This document shows positions 53,149-61,008 of a stretch of 64,000 nt of DNA, one piece after another. The stretch's first letter is position 1; each line of letters starts with the position of its first letter. The notes under the pieces are model-generated. The model saw only the letters and a program-made list of their open reading frames with translations, searched no databases and was not told the origin of the DNA. Both the position numbers and the translations under genes were made by a program. Location of the stretch: positions 4,464,001 through 4,528,000 of the forward strand of contig NZ_LT670819.1 in the NCBI RefSeq assembly GCF_900129855.1. The letters are read 5' to 3'. The DNA comes from Streptomyces sp. 3214.6 (lineage in GTDB: Bacteria > Actinomycetota > Actinomycetes > Streptomycetales > Streptomycetaceae).

Positions 53149-54476
53149 TATGACTCTGGTTGGCCGTCCTTGGCCGCCTGCTCTTCCGCCCGCTTTTGCT
53201 GCTTGCGCTTGCCCTTCTTTTCCTTCCCCTCCTTCTTCTGCTTGCTGCCGCCGCCCAGTGCCTTTCCGAGCTTGCGCAGCGCCCGGCGGGTGTCGGCGGA
53301 AGGTACGTGGGTGTAGACCTCCATCGTCACTGCGATCTCGGAGTGGCGAAGGATCTGCATCGCGATCCGCGGGTGGACGTCGAGCGCGGCCAGGAGCGAG
53401 GCGCAGGTGTGTCGGGTGTCGTGCACGCGGATACGGCGGACGCCGGCGCGCTCACAGCGGCGGTCGAACTCGCGGGTGAAGTTCCTCGGCTCGACCGGGG
53501 TGCCGTAACGGGTGGTGAAGACCATGTCCGATTCCGTCCAGAGGTCCTCGGCCCGCTCCTTTGCGGCTTGCTGTTCCTTCTGGCGGAGTCGGAGGGCGGC
53601 CAGGCAGATGTCCGGCAGCGGGAGCACCGCCTCCGAGGCCTCCGTCTTGGCCGTGTCGGTGTGCAGGAGACGTCGGCGGACCCGCTGTAGCTGGTGACGG
53701 ATGTGCAGCTCCCCCGTGTCCAGGTTTACGTCCGACCAGGTGAGGCCGAGCACCTCCCCCTTGCGCAGGCCCAGGACGAGGATCAGCGAGTAGGCGCAGT
53801 ACAGGTAGTCGCGCCAGAGCTGGGCGTTCTCCAGGAAGCTGCACGCCTCTTCGACCGACCAGGGTTCTGGCCGCTTACGCCGGGCCCGCTGGACTTTGAC
53901 GAGCTGGGCGACGTTCTTCGAGATGCGCTCCTCAACCATGGCGTTGGTCAGGGCGCTGCGGAGGATCGTCCGGGCGTCGTTGACTGAGCGCTTCGAGAGC
54001 GTCTGTCGGCAGCAGTCCCCCTTCGCACAGCAGCGGCGCCGCTCCTCAGGCCGCTTGGCGTCCTTGTCCTGGGCGCAGCACTGGCAGGTGTCGGCGAGCT
54101 TGTTGAGCCAGCCGCGCATGTCCTGCACGGTCAGTCGGTCCAGCCGCTTGGAGCCGAGGAGCGGCACGATGTAGAGGCGGACGGTCGTCTCGTAGGTGGC
54201 AGCGGTCAGCGGCCGGAGGTTGGGCTCCACGACTTCCTTGAGCCAGTACGCAAGGTACTGCGCCAGGGTCGGCGTGTTGGTCGCGACCGGCCCCTTCTTG
54301 GCTTCGTTGTGGAGCTTGAGCCACTTCTCATGGACGTCCTTGCGGGTCGGTCCGTAGACGTACTTCCGTTTGCGGTTGCCCTCCGGGGTGGTCACCCAGG
54401 CGTAGGCCGCATAGCCGTTCCGGTAGGGGTAGATCGATCCTTCGCCGTTGCCTCGCTTGCCGCTCACGCGGACCAC
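53148..54476 (-). CDS. int: Tyrosine recombinase (site-specific integrase)
   Basis: A 442-residue tyrosine recombinase. Catalytic residues are visible: Arg in LVLGLRKGEVLGLTW, Lys near ALRLRQKEQQ, His-x-x-Arg in VHDTRHTCAS, His in LRHSEIAV and Tyr in EVYTHV. An Arg-rich Cys insert at about residues 135-165 (CQCCAQDKDAK then RRCCAKGDCC) is a feature shared by actinobacterial AICE integrases and may bind zinc. The N-terminal SAM-like domain and a Lys-rich tail flank it. It lies 75 bp from tRNA-Pro and overlaps the excisionase gene by 13 bp. Confidence 0.97.
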   Translation of the reverse strand: MVRVSGKRGNGEGSIYPYRNGYAAYAWVTTPEGNRKRKYVYGPTRKDVHEKWLKLHNEAKKGPVATNTPTLAQYLAYWLKEVVEPNLRPLTAATYETTVRLYIVPLLGSKRLDRLTVQDMRGWLNKLADTCQCCAQDKDAKRPEERRRCCAKGDCCRQTLSKRSVNDARTILRSALTNAMVEERISKNVAQLVKVQRARRKRPEPWSVEEACSFLENAQLWRDYLYCAYSLILVLGLRKGEVLGLTWSDVNLDTGELHIRHQLQRVRRRLLHTDTAKTEASEAVLPLPDICLAALRLRQKEQQAAKERAEDLWTESDMVFTTRYGTPVEPRNFTREFDRRCERAGVRRIRVHDTRHTCASLLAALDVHPRIAMQILRHSEIAVTMEVYTHVPSADTRRALRKLGKALGGGSKQKKEGKEKKGKRKQQKRAEEQAAKDGQPES

Positions 54477-54670
54477 CTCTCGGATTCGTCGGCGCAGCGG
54501 TTCACGTACTCGTCCACCCAGGCCGGGAGGATGCGACGGTTCCGGCCGATCTTGACGGAACGGATCTCGCCGGTGAGGACGAGCATCTTGGTCTTGGAGA
54601 GGCTGAAGCCGAGCATCTCGGCGACCTCAGCCGTCGTGTGCCACTTCCGCTGGAGGGTGGCCGGGGTCAT
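54464..54670 (-). CDS. xis: Excisionase (MerR-type winged helix DNA-binding)
   Basis: A 68-residue protein with a helix-turn-helix of the excisionase/AlpA type (WHTTAEVAEMLGFSLSKTKMLVLTGEIRSVKIGRNRRILPAWVDEYV), where the wing ends in a basic segment. It overlaps int at its 3' end and follows rep with a 4-bp overlap, so rep-xis-int form one operon as in pSAM2. Confidence 0.93.
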   Translation of the reverse strand: MTPATLQRKWHTTAEVAEMLGFSLSKTKMLVLTGEIRSVKIGRNRRILPAWVDEYVNRCADESERWSA

Positions 54671-55971
54671 CGGGTGGGCTCTCCTTCTGTTCCGGGAGCG
54701 GGTTCGAGGGATGCGGCTAGCCAGGCTTCGGCGGAGCTGAGGCCAGTGCCGGCGAAGACCCAGTGAGAAAGGACGAGGGTGGATTCCGCCGGATCTGTCT
54801 CGACAGGCGCAGCGACTTGTGCGCGTCGCCAGTCCGCGCGGGCGGTGCGCAGTGCGCCGAGGGTGGTGGAGTAGCGGCGGGACTTGGTGGAGAAGTGGCC
54901 GCGGAAGCCGAGCATGTGAGCCCAGGCGCGCAGGCGGAGTTCGGCGAGCTCGGGGCGAGCGCCGAGCGTCCAGGCGGCGCGGATCATGCGCCGGGCGTGG
55001 TCTGAGATGCGTGCTTGGGCGAGCTCGGCGAGGAACTTGAGCGGGCGGTCGAGGGTGCCCGTTGCCGTCTCGGCACCTTTGGTGGCGTACTTCGCGATGT
55101 ACGAGGCGACAGCTCGCTCGGTGAGCTCCTGGCCGTCGTCGAAGTCGGCGGATCGGATCGTACGGACGTCGAGTTGGCGGCCGAAGGCGAAGGTGTGGGG
55201 GCGGCCGTCGATGGTCGGGCCGTCGACGCGGGCGGCGGTGGCTGCGGCTTGGATGGCGTCTGTCAGGAGTTCTGCCGTGGCCCAGGTTGGGGGTGCGGTC
55301 TCGCCGCCTTCAGGGCCGTCGATGCGGATGACCGCATGGAAGTGGACCGCACCGCGCTTTTGGTACTCGGCGACCTTCGCGAAGGAGACGCGTGCGTGGT
55401 CGCGGAAGGTGCGTTGGGTGAGGCCGGCCCGCTTGGCGATCTCGCGGCGGAGGTAGATGGAGAAGCGCCGCCAGAGAGCACCAGCGTGGGCGTTCCAGAG
55501 GACGGCTGCTTCGTAGTCGTAGCGGTCCGGGTCGAGGGGGGTGCCCAGTGCGTTGTCGTTCTCGGCGTGGCGGGTGCCGCAGCGGCAGGGGCGTCCGTCG
55601 GTGCGGCGGTTGTGGACCGGGCCGAAGCCGGGAGCGGTGAAGGTTGCGAAGACGCGCGGGTGTGTGGCGACCTGGTCCGAGGTGCCTTTGCCGCCGCGCA
55701 GTCCGGCCGTGATCAGGTGGTAGGTGTCGCGGCGGTACGTCTCGGCGCAGGCCGAGCAGCGCGTTGCGCGGCGGTTGTTGCAGCGGACGAGGAGTTGGCC
55801 GGCCGGGAGGGCCGACGAGTCGAGGTGGTGCAGGGTGCGGCCGATTTCGCCGGATGCCGTGTCGACGGCGTATTCGGTGCGGTGGCCGTCGAGGCGGACA
55901 GGGTGGGTGCAGCCGCCCAGGCCGGAGAGTTGGCGGGCCAGTTCGGGCATGGTGCCGAGGGAGGCCAGCAT
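54667..55971 (-). CDS. repSA: Replication initiator, RepSA-like
   Basis: A 434-residue Rep protein of the PF20199/RepSA group used by AICEs for rolling-circle replication. Cys-rich sites include LLVRCNNRRATRCSACAETY and GRPCRCGTRH; the HUH-like region is in GAVHFHAVIRIDG and conserved Tyr/Lys follow in VASYIAKYATKGAE. ATG 55971 is the first start with an upstream ribosome-like GGCGGA. The frame stays open upstream, and a strong AAAGGA at about 56020-56025 precedes an ATC codon where homologues start. Start therefore uncertain. Confidence 0.92.
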   Translation of the reverse strand: MLASLGTMPELARQLSGLGGCTHPVRLDGHRTEYAVDTASGEIGRTLHHLDSSALPAGQLLVRCNNRRATRCSACAETYRRDTYHLITAGLRGGKGTSDQVATHPRVFATFTAPGFGPVHNRRTDGRPCRCGTRHAENDNALGTPLDPDRYDYEAAVLWNAHAGALWRRFSIYLRREIAKRAGLTQRTFRDHARVSFAKVAEYQKRGAVHFHAVIRIDGPEGGETAPPTWATAELLTDAIQAAATAARVDGPTIDGRPHTFAFGRQLDVRTIRSADFDDGQELTERAVASYIAKYATKGAETATGTLDRPLKFLAELAQARISDHARRMIRAAWTLGARPELAELRLRAWAHMLGFRGHFSTKSRRYSTTLGALRTARADWRRAQVAAPVETDPAESTLVLSHWVFAGTGLSSAEAWLAASLEPAPGTEGEPTR

Positions 55972-56101
55972 GGAGAGTTCCGCCAGCGGGGGCGGAGTCT
56001 GCCGGGTGATGATGGGTATTCCTTTCGGCTGTTTCTGCGGTTGGGAGGGACGGCCCCGGGGCGGCGGGATGCTTGGCGGCGTTTGCCGCCCCGGCGGCCG
56101 G

Positions 56102-56344
56102 TCAGCGCCTGTTGGCGTTGTTGAGGAGCGAGCGCAGGACCACGGCGGCGATGGCCACGGAGATGGCCGTGACGGCGACGGCCGCCAGGAGCGCAGTGAG
56201 GACGACACCGCCGGCCAGGACGGCGGCGACCGGGCCCGCGTAGGGGCTGAGCGAGCGTCCGGTCGTGGGCGCCGGGTTGTGGTGGTGCTGAGGGATCAGG
56301 GTCGAGGGCGGAGTGGGGACGTCGGGCAGCTTGGGGCGGAACAT
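56102..56344 (-). CDS. Small membrane protein, Spd-type spread protein
   Basis: An 80-residue protein, MFRPKLPDVPTPPSTLIPQ followed by one long hydrophobic helix (AAVLAGGVVLTALLAAVAVTAISVAIAAVVLRS). GGAG lies 6 nt before ATG 56344. Small membrane proteins in this place (the spd genes) help spread plasmids inside recipient mycelium. No specific Spd match is claimed. Confidence 0.85.
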   Translation of the reverse strand: MFRPKLPDVPTPPSTLIPQHHHNPAPTTGRSLSPYAGPVAAVLAGGVVLTALLAAVAVTAISVAIAAVVLRSLLNNANRR

Positions 56345-56357
56345 GGCGGAGCTCCTT

Positions 56358-56552
56358 TCAGCGGTTGTCGCCGTTGACGACGCCGACCCCGGAGCGGGTG
56401 CCGGACTCGATGGCGGGGGCAAGGAAGGTATGGGAGAGCCAGAAGCCGAACAGGGCGATCACGACGGCGACCCACATGCGGACGCCGAGGAACTTGATCG
56501 CTCCCCAGGCGATGACGCCCAGGACGAAGACGAGCGGGAGCGAGACGGTCAC
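56358..56552 (-). CDS. Small membrane protein of the transfer region
   Basis: A 64-residue protein of two hydrophobic helices (MTVSLPLVFVLGVIAWGAIKFLG and WVAVVIALFGFWLSHTF) and a short polar end. It lies 13 bp from the previous gene and 9 bp from the next, so it is part of a tight spd cluster. Function unknown. Confidence 0.8.
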   Translation of the reverse strand: MTVSLPLVFVLGVIAWGAIKFLGVRMWVAVVIALFGFWLSHTFLAPAIESGTRSGVGVVNGDNR

Positions 56553-56561
56553 TGGATCTCC

Positions 56562-56753
56562 TCAGCGGACGCGGCAGCGATGGGTGCGGGCGGCGAGTTC
56601 GGCGGCGGCGCGGGTGTCGTAGTCGTTGGAGAAGTCGCAGCGCGGGGCGGTGCAGACGGCGGTGTGCTTCTCGCGGCCGCGGCCGTCGTAGGCGGTGCCG
56701 ACCTGAACGGGACCGATTCGGACGACGTTGCGGAAGCGACGGTTGGCGGGCAT
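56562..56753 (-). CDS. Mobile element transfer protein, SpdA-like
   Basis: A 63-residue protein starting MPANRRFRNVVRIGPVQVGTAYDGRGREKHTAVCTAPRC with DTRAAAELAARTHRC at the end. The two Cys and conserved RRFRNVVRIGPVQV pattern match a family widely annotated as mobile element transfer proteins in AICEs. Its stop overlaps the next gene's start by 1 bp. Biochemistry unknown. Confidence 0.88.
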   Translation of the reverse strand: MPANRRFRNVVRIGPVQVGTAYDGRGREKHTAVCTAPRCDFSNDYDTRAAAELAARTHRCRVR

Positions 56754-56953
56754 CAGGGCAGCTCCTTCGGGTCGTTGTGGTTCTCGCCGGTGAAGTCGGC
56801 GACGTGGTCGGCGAGCCAGCGCAAGATCTCGTCGCCCTCGTAGGTGTCGGCGGTGAGAATCACCGGTTCGGCAATGAGCACGGCTTCGGTGAGGCGGTTC
56901 TGACGTGTCAGCTCGGCGGCACGCTTGAGCGCGCGGAGCGTGGACGGACGCAA
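56753..56953 (-). CDS. Conserved AICE protein of unknown function
   Basis: A 66-residue acidic helical protein: MRPSTLRALKRAAELTRQNRLTEAVLIAEPVILTADTYEGDEILRWLADH. It is typical of the spd cluster but has no known domain. It overlaps the mobile element transfer gene by 1 bp. Confidence 0.8.
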   Translation of the reverse strand: MRPSTLRALKRAAELTRQNRLTEAVLIAEPVILTADTYEGDEILRWLADHVADFTGENHNDPKELP

Positions 56954-56972
56954 GGTGGAAAGTCCTCCGGGA

Positions 56973-57602
56973 TCAGGCGAGTTGGGCGGCGATGACTTCG
57001 GCGAGCGGGAGCGGGACGCCGAGGCGGGTGCGAAGGGTCGGGGTGTCGATGTCCGTCCCGGTCCGGGTCCGGTGGTCGTCGGCGACCTTGCGGGCGAGGG
57101 CTACGAGCGCGGGCGGGACAGGGGCGGCGGCGGGCTGTGCAGCCGGTTGTGGGTCGGCGGCGGGCAGTTCGGGGGCGGCTGACGTGACGGGCGGCGCGGG
57201 TGTCTCGTCCTGCTCCGGTTCCAGCACCTGGTCGCGGTCCGGGGTGTCGTGGGCGAGGAGGGTTCCGCCGAGGAAGGCGACGGCGGGCCATCCGGCGACG
57301 AGGATGCGCAGCCGGGCCGGGACGTCGTCGAGGTCGAGCAGGCCGGCCGTGGCGACGTTCGCGCCCAGCGACGCGATCAGGGCGACGAGGAACCAGCACC
57401 AGCCAGCGGCTTTCGCCATACCGGAGCGCAGCCGTCGCCAGGCCGCGACGAGGAGCAGGTCAACGCTGATCGGGTAGGCCCAGGCTTTCCAGCCGTCCTG
57501 TCCGGCCGCCGCAGCGAGGTCGTGCAGGTGGGCGAAGGAGAGCGCGGCGGCGATGGCCGCTTGGATCAGGACGGGATCGATGCGGATGCGGTGGGTGCGC
57601 AT
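56973..57602 (-). CDS. spdB2: SpdB2-like DUF2637 membrane protein
   Basis: A 209-residue protein with four to five N-terminal helices (IQAAIAAALSFAHLHDLAAAAG, WAYPISVDLLLVAAW, FLVALIASLGANVATAGLL, LVAGWPAVAFLGGTLL) and a Pro/Ala-rich then soluble C-terminal part. DUF2637/SpdB proteins support intramycelial plasmid spread and interact with TraB. Conserved position directly before traB. Confidence 0.92.
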   Translation of the reverse strand: MRTHRIRIDPVLIQAAIAAALSFAHLHDLAAAAGQDGWKAWAYPISVDLLLVAAWRRLRSGMAKAAGWCWFLVALIASLGANVATAGLLDLDDVPARLRILVAGWPAVAFLGGTLLAHDTPDRDQVLEPEQDETPAPPVTSAAPELPAADPQPAAQPAAAPVPPALVALARKVADDHRTRTGTDIDTPTLRTRLGVPLPLAEVIAAQLA

Positions 57603-57605
57603 CGC

Positions 57606-58991
57606 TCACTCCCCCGCTGTCTCGGAGGCCAGGCGCGCGGTGGTTACCGGGTTGGGGGCATCGAGGGCGACGGGCGGCACGTACGGCCGAAAGGCCGTGA
57701 GCGCCGGAACGTCCGGGGCGAGGTGGGCCGTGTCGCGGCAGGTGGCCGCAGCGGAGGCGAGAGACAGGTGGGGAGTGCGTATGCGGGACCAGCCACCGGA
57801 GGTGTCACCGGCCACGGCCAGGCCCGGCAGCTCGGCGGGGATGGCGCAGGAGGCGTAGACCGCTTCGGGGGCGATGTCCCCCAGGGCCATTTTCGCCGAG
57901 GCTTCGTCATTGACGCGGTGGCAGACCCGGCCGGTGAGTTGGGCTCGCAGCATGGTCGCGCCCTTGCCGAGTTCGGCACCGAAGCGCTGCCCGCAGACTT
58001 CCAGGTAGATGCCGGCCGCACGGCCGAGTTGGGCGAGCCGGATGAGGTGAGTGACCATCTCGTCGCGCCGATCCTCGTCCTTGCGCGTGGCGACGAGGAA
58101 GAGTTCCGCCACCTCGTCGACGAACAGCACGACGGGCACGGGCCGTTCGCTCTCGGGCAAGCCCCAGATGTCCGAGGTGATCTCCTCGTCGGGCGTGCCG
58201 GGGGCGATCCCCTGTCGGGCCTTGATCAGGTCGTATCGGTCCTCCATTTCCTTGACCAGGACAGGCAGCAGATCGGCCGCCTCGTCCGGATCGGTCGCCA
58301 GCGCGGCGAACCGGGAGGCGAACGGGGCCAGCTCGACACCCCGCTTGCAGTCGACGCCGACCAGGGCGACGGGCTGTCGGGCGAGCCCGGTGATCAGGTT
58401 CCGCAGGTACATGGACTTTCCCGACAGCGTTGCGCCGAGGACGAGTTCATGCGGTACGGCGCGGTAGTCGCGTAAGAAAGCCGTGGCGTCCTCCCGCAGC
58501 GCCACCGGCACGTTGAGGAACCCGCCCTCGGTCCGGCGCGGCATCCGCACCTTGCGCAGGACGTCGAAGCCGATGAGCCGCAGTTCGACGACACCGGGCT
58601 TGACGTCCTTCACGTACACGGCGTGCACACCCCAGGCGTGACGGAGCCGTTCCGCCGAGGCGGCGACGTCCGCGGGTTCCTGGCCGGGTGCCAGACGGAG
58701 CCGGACGCGCAGACCGGTCGTCGTGGGCCGGATGATGCCCCGACGAGGCGGAACGGGACGGATCTCCCGACGGCTGGTCGCCCTGATCGCCAAGACCCGC
58801 AGCCGTGACGGCGCGACGGTCAGGCCGCACGCGTCCATGGTCGAGGAGTACGAGGCCAGCAGCCGGGCCACCGAGACCGGCAGCCCGACCGTGGACCAGT
58901 ACGCGGCCGGGTTGGCGTGCCGGACGTAGGCCGCGCCGCCTATCGCAGCGAGCGGTGCGCCCAGCTCGGCCAACGTGATCAGGTCCGTCAC
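57606..58991 (-). CDS. traSA: FtsK/SpoIIIE-like DNA translocase TraB (TraSA)
   Basis: A 461-residue conjugation motor. Two N-terminal hydrophobic segments (ELGAPLAAIGGAAYV, VARLLASYSS) anchor it; Walker A GATLSGKSMYL is at about residue 185 and Walker B VVLFVDEVAELF at about 287. The C-terminal winged helix recognises clt repeats in plasmid DNA. Actinomycete elements transfer double-stranded DNA with this single protein. GTG 58991 lies 5 nt past the previous stop. Its promoter is shared with the SCO3933-type gene. Confidence 0.95.
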   Translation of the reverse strand: MTDLITLAELGAPLAAIGGAAYVRHANPAAYWSTVGLPVSVARLLASYSSTMDACGLTVAPSRLRVLAIRATSRREIRPVPPRRGIIRPTTTGLRVRLRLAPGQEPADVAASAERLRHAWGVHAVYVKDVKPGVVELRLIGFDVLRKVRMPRRTEGGFLNVPVALREDATAFLRDYRAVPHELVLGATLSGKSMYLRNLITGLARQPVALVGVDCKRGVELAPFASRFAALATDPDEAADLLPVLVKEMEDRYDLIKARQGIAPGTPDEEITSDIWGLPESERPVPVVLFVDEVAELFLVATRKDEDRRDEMVTHLIRLAQLGRAAGIYLEVCGQRFGAELGKGATMLRAQLTGRVCHRVNDEASAKMALGDIAPEAVYASCAIPAELPGLAVAGDTSGGWSRIRTPHLSLASAAATCRDTAHLAPDVPALTAFRPYVPPVALDAPNPVTTARLASETAGE

Positions 58992-58996
58992 GACGA

Positions 58997-59353
58997 TCAG
59001 CCCGCCTGAGCGACCGGGACCGGGAATGCGCCCGGCGCGATCGCGGTGGCGCGGTAGGCGATGCCGTGCCGCTGCTGGCCGTTGAACACGCTCTCCCACG
59101 GTCGGGCGATGAGCCCCGGCAGGGACACGGGAGCACCGACGGTCAGGCCTTCCGTCACACCGCTTTCGGGAACGGTGACCTGGATGAGCGACGAGTCCCC
59201 CTCGTCGATGAAGACGACGCCGACGGTCATCAGCGCCTCACCGCTCACGGCGTCCTTGGCGATCTCACCGGTCTGCCGGTCACGCACCTTCGGTGCCGGC
59301 GCTTCGGTGAGCAGGATCGTCGCGGTCGAGGCGTCAACGCGGATCACACGCAC
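58997..59353 (-). CDS. SCO3933-type regulatory protein (Pra analogue?)
   Basis: A 118-residue protein, MRVIRVDASTATILLTEAPAPKVRDRQTGEIAKDAVSG, in the family often called SCO3933-like. It is the first gene of the transfer operon under two KorSA-type operators. In pSAM2 the gene here is pra, an activator of replication genes; equating them is inference. AAGGAG lies 9 nt before GTG 59353. No enzymatic motif. Confidence 0.88.
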   Translation of the reverse strand: MRVIRVDASTATILLTEAPAPKVRDRQTGEIAKDAVSGEALMTVGVVFIDEGDSSLIQVTVPESGVTEGLTVGAPVSLPGLIARPWESVFNGQQRHGIAYRATAIAPGAFPVPVAQAG

Positions 59354-59397
59354 AGAGAGTTCTCCTTCTGAGATCGATCAACCCATCACCTGACAGG

Positions 59398-59443
59398 TTG
59401 ACTTAGCAAGTTCGAAGTTAGGGTTGCCAGGTTGACTTGTCAA
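59398..59443 (-). promoter_or_regulatory. Transfer promoter with two KorSA-type operators
   Basis: Minus strand: -35 TTGACA (59438-59443), 17-bp spacer, -10 TAACTT (59415-59420). Operator copies on the plus strand are TTGACTTGTCAA (59432-59443), over the -35, and TTGACTTAGCAA (59398-59409), over the start site. Confidence 0.75.
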
Positions 59444-59477
59444 GCGAGAACGGGAGGTAAGTGGCCCGCAAATGGGC

Positions 59478-60206
59478 TCAGTTCAAGCGATACGTGTCTT
59501 CGAGTTCCTGCCCGTCGGCAGGAAGCAGCACTTCAGAGACCTGCAAAGCCTGGCCGGACGCGTCGCAGGCGACGACCAGGACACTCAGGACGGGCACGCC
59601 GTCAGGCAGGCAGAGGAGATCGGCCTCACCGACGTCGGGCATCCGGGCCGAGACGCGCTCCGTCACATGGTCGAAGCGGACCTTCTTCCGGCCCTCAAGG
59701 TGTTCCCGAACACCGGCGCCCAGCGGTTCGGAGCTCCCCAGCTCGGTGCCCTCGACGAGGCCGGCGGGGAAGTACGACGAGACGAGTTCCACCGCCTCCC
59801 CGTCCTCCTCGACCAGGAAGCGACGCATCAGGACTTTGGCCCGCTTGGGCAGCCCGAGCACCGAGGCGACACGCGCGGGAACCGGCACTTGGTCGACCAC
59901 AACCAGACGCCCCGGAGTCTGCGACTCGTCACGCTCCAGCGCTCCACGCCCGCGGCGGTCTTTCTGCTCGACACCGGCCGGCCGCCCGCGCACGATGGTG
60001 CCGTACCCCTGCCGGGACTCCAGCCAGCCATCCCGTTTCAGCAGCTCAAGGGCTCGCACGACGGTCGGGCGGGACATTCCGAATGACTGGACCAGCTGAT
60101 TTTCGCTGGGGACCTTCGTGCCCGGCGGGTACGTGCCGTCCTCGATGCGGCGTTGGATCGTCTGGGCGAGGCGTACGTACTTGGGTGCCTCCACTTCATA
60201 CGCCAT
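59478..60206 (-). CDS. korSA: GntR-family repressor KorSA-like
   Basis: A 242-residue GntR/HutC protein. The winged helix is residues about 10-70 (KYVRLAQTIQRRIEDGTYPPGTKVPSENQLVQSFGMSRPTVVRALELLKRDGWLESRQGYGT), and the ligand domain follows (residues 80-240). In pSAM2 KorSA blocks pra and its own gene. AAGTCAAC operators lie upstream (60225-60246) and over the transfer promoter downstream, as that model expects. Confidence 0.93.
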   Translation of the reverse strand: MAYEVEAPKYVRLAQTIQRRIEDGTYPPGTKVPSENQLVQSFGMSRPTVVRALELLKRDGWLESRQGYGTIVRGRPAGVEQKDRRGRGALERDESQTPGRLVVVDQVPVPARVASVLGLPKRAKVLMRRFLVEEDGEAVELVSSYFPAGLVEGTELGSSEPLGAGVREHLEGRKKVRFDHVTERVSARMPDVGEADLLCLPDGVPVLSVLVVACDASGQALQVSEVLLPADGQELEDTYRLN

Positions 60207-60224
60207 GAACGCCGCCCGTCGGGA

Positions 60225-60246
60225 TTGGCCAAGTCAACTGGTCAAC
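60225..60246 (-). promoter_or_regulatory. KorSA-type operator over its own promoter
   Basis: Contains AAGTCAAC (60231-60238) and GGTCAACC (60240-60247), matching the half-sites at 59398-59443. It lies 19 bp from the korSA start. Confidence 0.65.
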
Positions 60247-60295
60247 CAGACTAGCGAGAAATCCCGTGGCGCAGTACTGCGGCGTCACACCTGCC

Positions 60296-60733
60296 TCATG
60301 CGGGCCAGGCATCGGCCATCACGAAGGACACGACCGTCCCGCCGAAGCGGCTGGGCCCGGAGTGCCAGGAGTCGGCGATGGAGTCGACGAGGAGCAGCCC
60401 ACGCCCATGCGCGTCGGCAGCGTCGGGCCGTCGTAGCCTCACCCCCGCCGGAAAGCCTGCATTGTGCACCTCGACCTTGAGCGAGGCTCCTTCCCGGAAC
60501 CACTCCACCCGGACACGCCACACCTCGTCGGACTCGCCGTAGACGATGGCATTGGTCACCAGCTCCGAGATCATCAGCACGCAGTCATCCACCGAGCAGG
60601 CCGGGTTGTACGGGGCGATGAACTTCCGGAACCAGCGCCGGGACAGATGCACGGACTCCGCGACGGGGTACAGGGTCATGGCCCCGAGTCGCGGCGAGTC
60701 CTCAGAGGGATAGCGGTCGATCGTGTAAGCCAT
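60296..60733 (-). CDS. ATP-binding protein, RsbW-like anti-sigma type
   Basis: A 145-residue HATPase_c_2 protein. N-box: DDCVLMISELVTNAIVYG (Glu and Asn present); G1/G2 region: DAHGRGLLLVDSIADSWH; G3: FGGTVVSFVMA. It resembles anti-sigma kinase family proteins abundant in Streptomyces, often near AICEs. Its target is unknown. It starts 6 bp after the CxxCxGxG mini-gene's stop, likely in one operon under the operators at 60933. Confidence 0.88.
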   Translation of the reverse strand: MAYTIDRYPSEDSPRLGAMTLYPVAESVHLSRRWFRKFIAPYNPACSVDDCVLMISELVTNAIVYGESDEVWRVRVEWFREGASLKVEVHNAGFPAGVRLRRPDAADAHGRGLLLVDSIADSWHSGPSRFGGTVVSFVMADAWPA

Positions 60734-60739
60734 CCGTGC

Positions 60740-60913
60740 TCACTCCTTGCCGCTGCCGTCGCAGTCGAGGCAGCGCCGTTTCGTTGCGGCACGGGCACGG
60801 TCGTCGACGGTGGAGAGCGCCAGGGCCGTGCGCGAGCTGACGCGTTTCCAGCCCCGCCCACGACATCCCCGGCAAGGTAAGTGCGCGCCTCGTTCCGGCC
60901 GCTGACCCGTCAC
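60740..60913 (-). CDS. CxxCxGxG mini-protein (DnaJ-type zinc site)
   Basis: A 57-residue protein with two CxxCxGxG motifs (PCRGCRGRGW and RRCLDCDGSGKE) as in DnaJ zinc fingers, separated by 30 residues. GTG 60913 has AAAGGGGG 7 nt upstream. Two AGTGGC palindromes lie just before the start. Likely a zinc-binding adaptor; function unknown. Confidence 0.75.
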   Translation of the reverse strand: MTGQRPERGAHLPCRGCRGRGWKRVSSRTALALSTVDDRARAATKRRCLDCDGSGKE

Positions 60914-60932
60914 ACCGTGCCCCCTTTCACTG

Positions 60933-60972
60933 AGTGGCCTTAGCCACTTACTGGATAGTGGCATTAGCCACT
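60933..60972 (-). promoter_or_regulatory. Two GntR-type operators upstream of the mini-protein operon
   Basis: AGTGGCCTTAGCCACT (60933-60948) and AGTGGCATTAGCCACT (60957-60972), each AGTGGC-N4-GCCACT, with centres 24 bp apart. Confidence 0.85.
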
Positions 60973-61008
60973 CACGCTGTGCAAGCGGTTCGCCGAAATG
61001 GCGACCCA

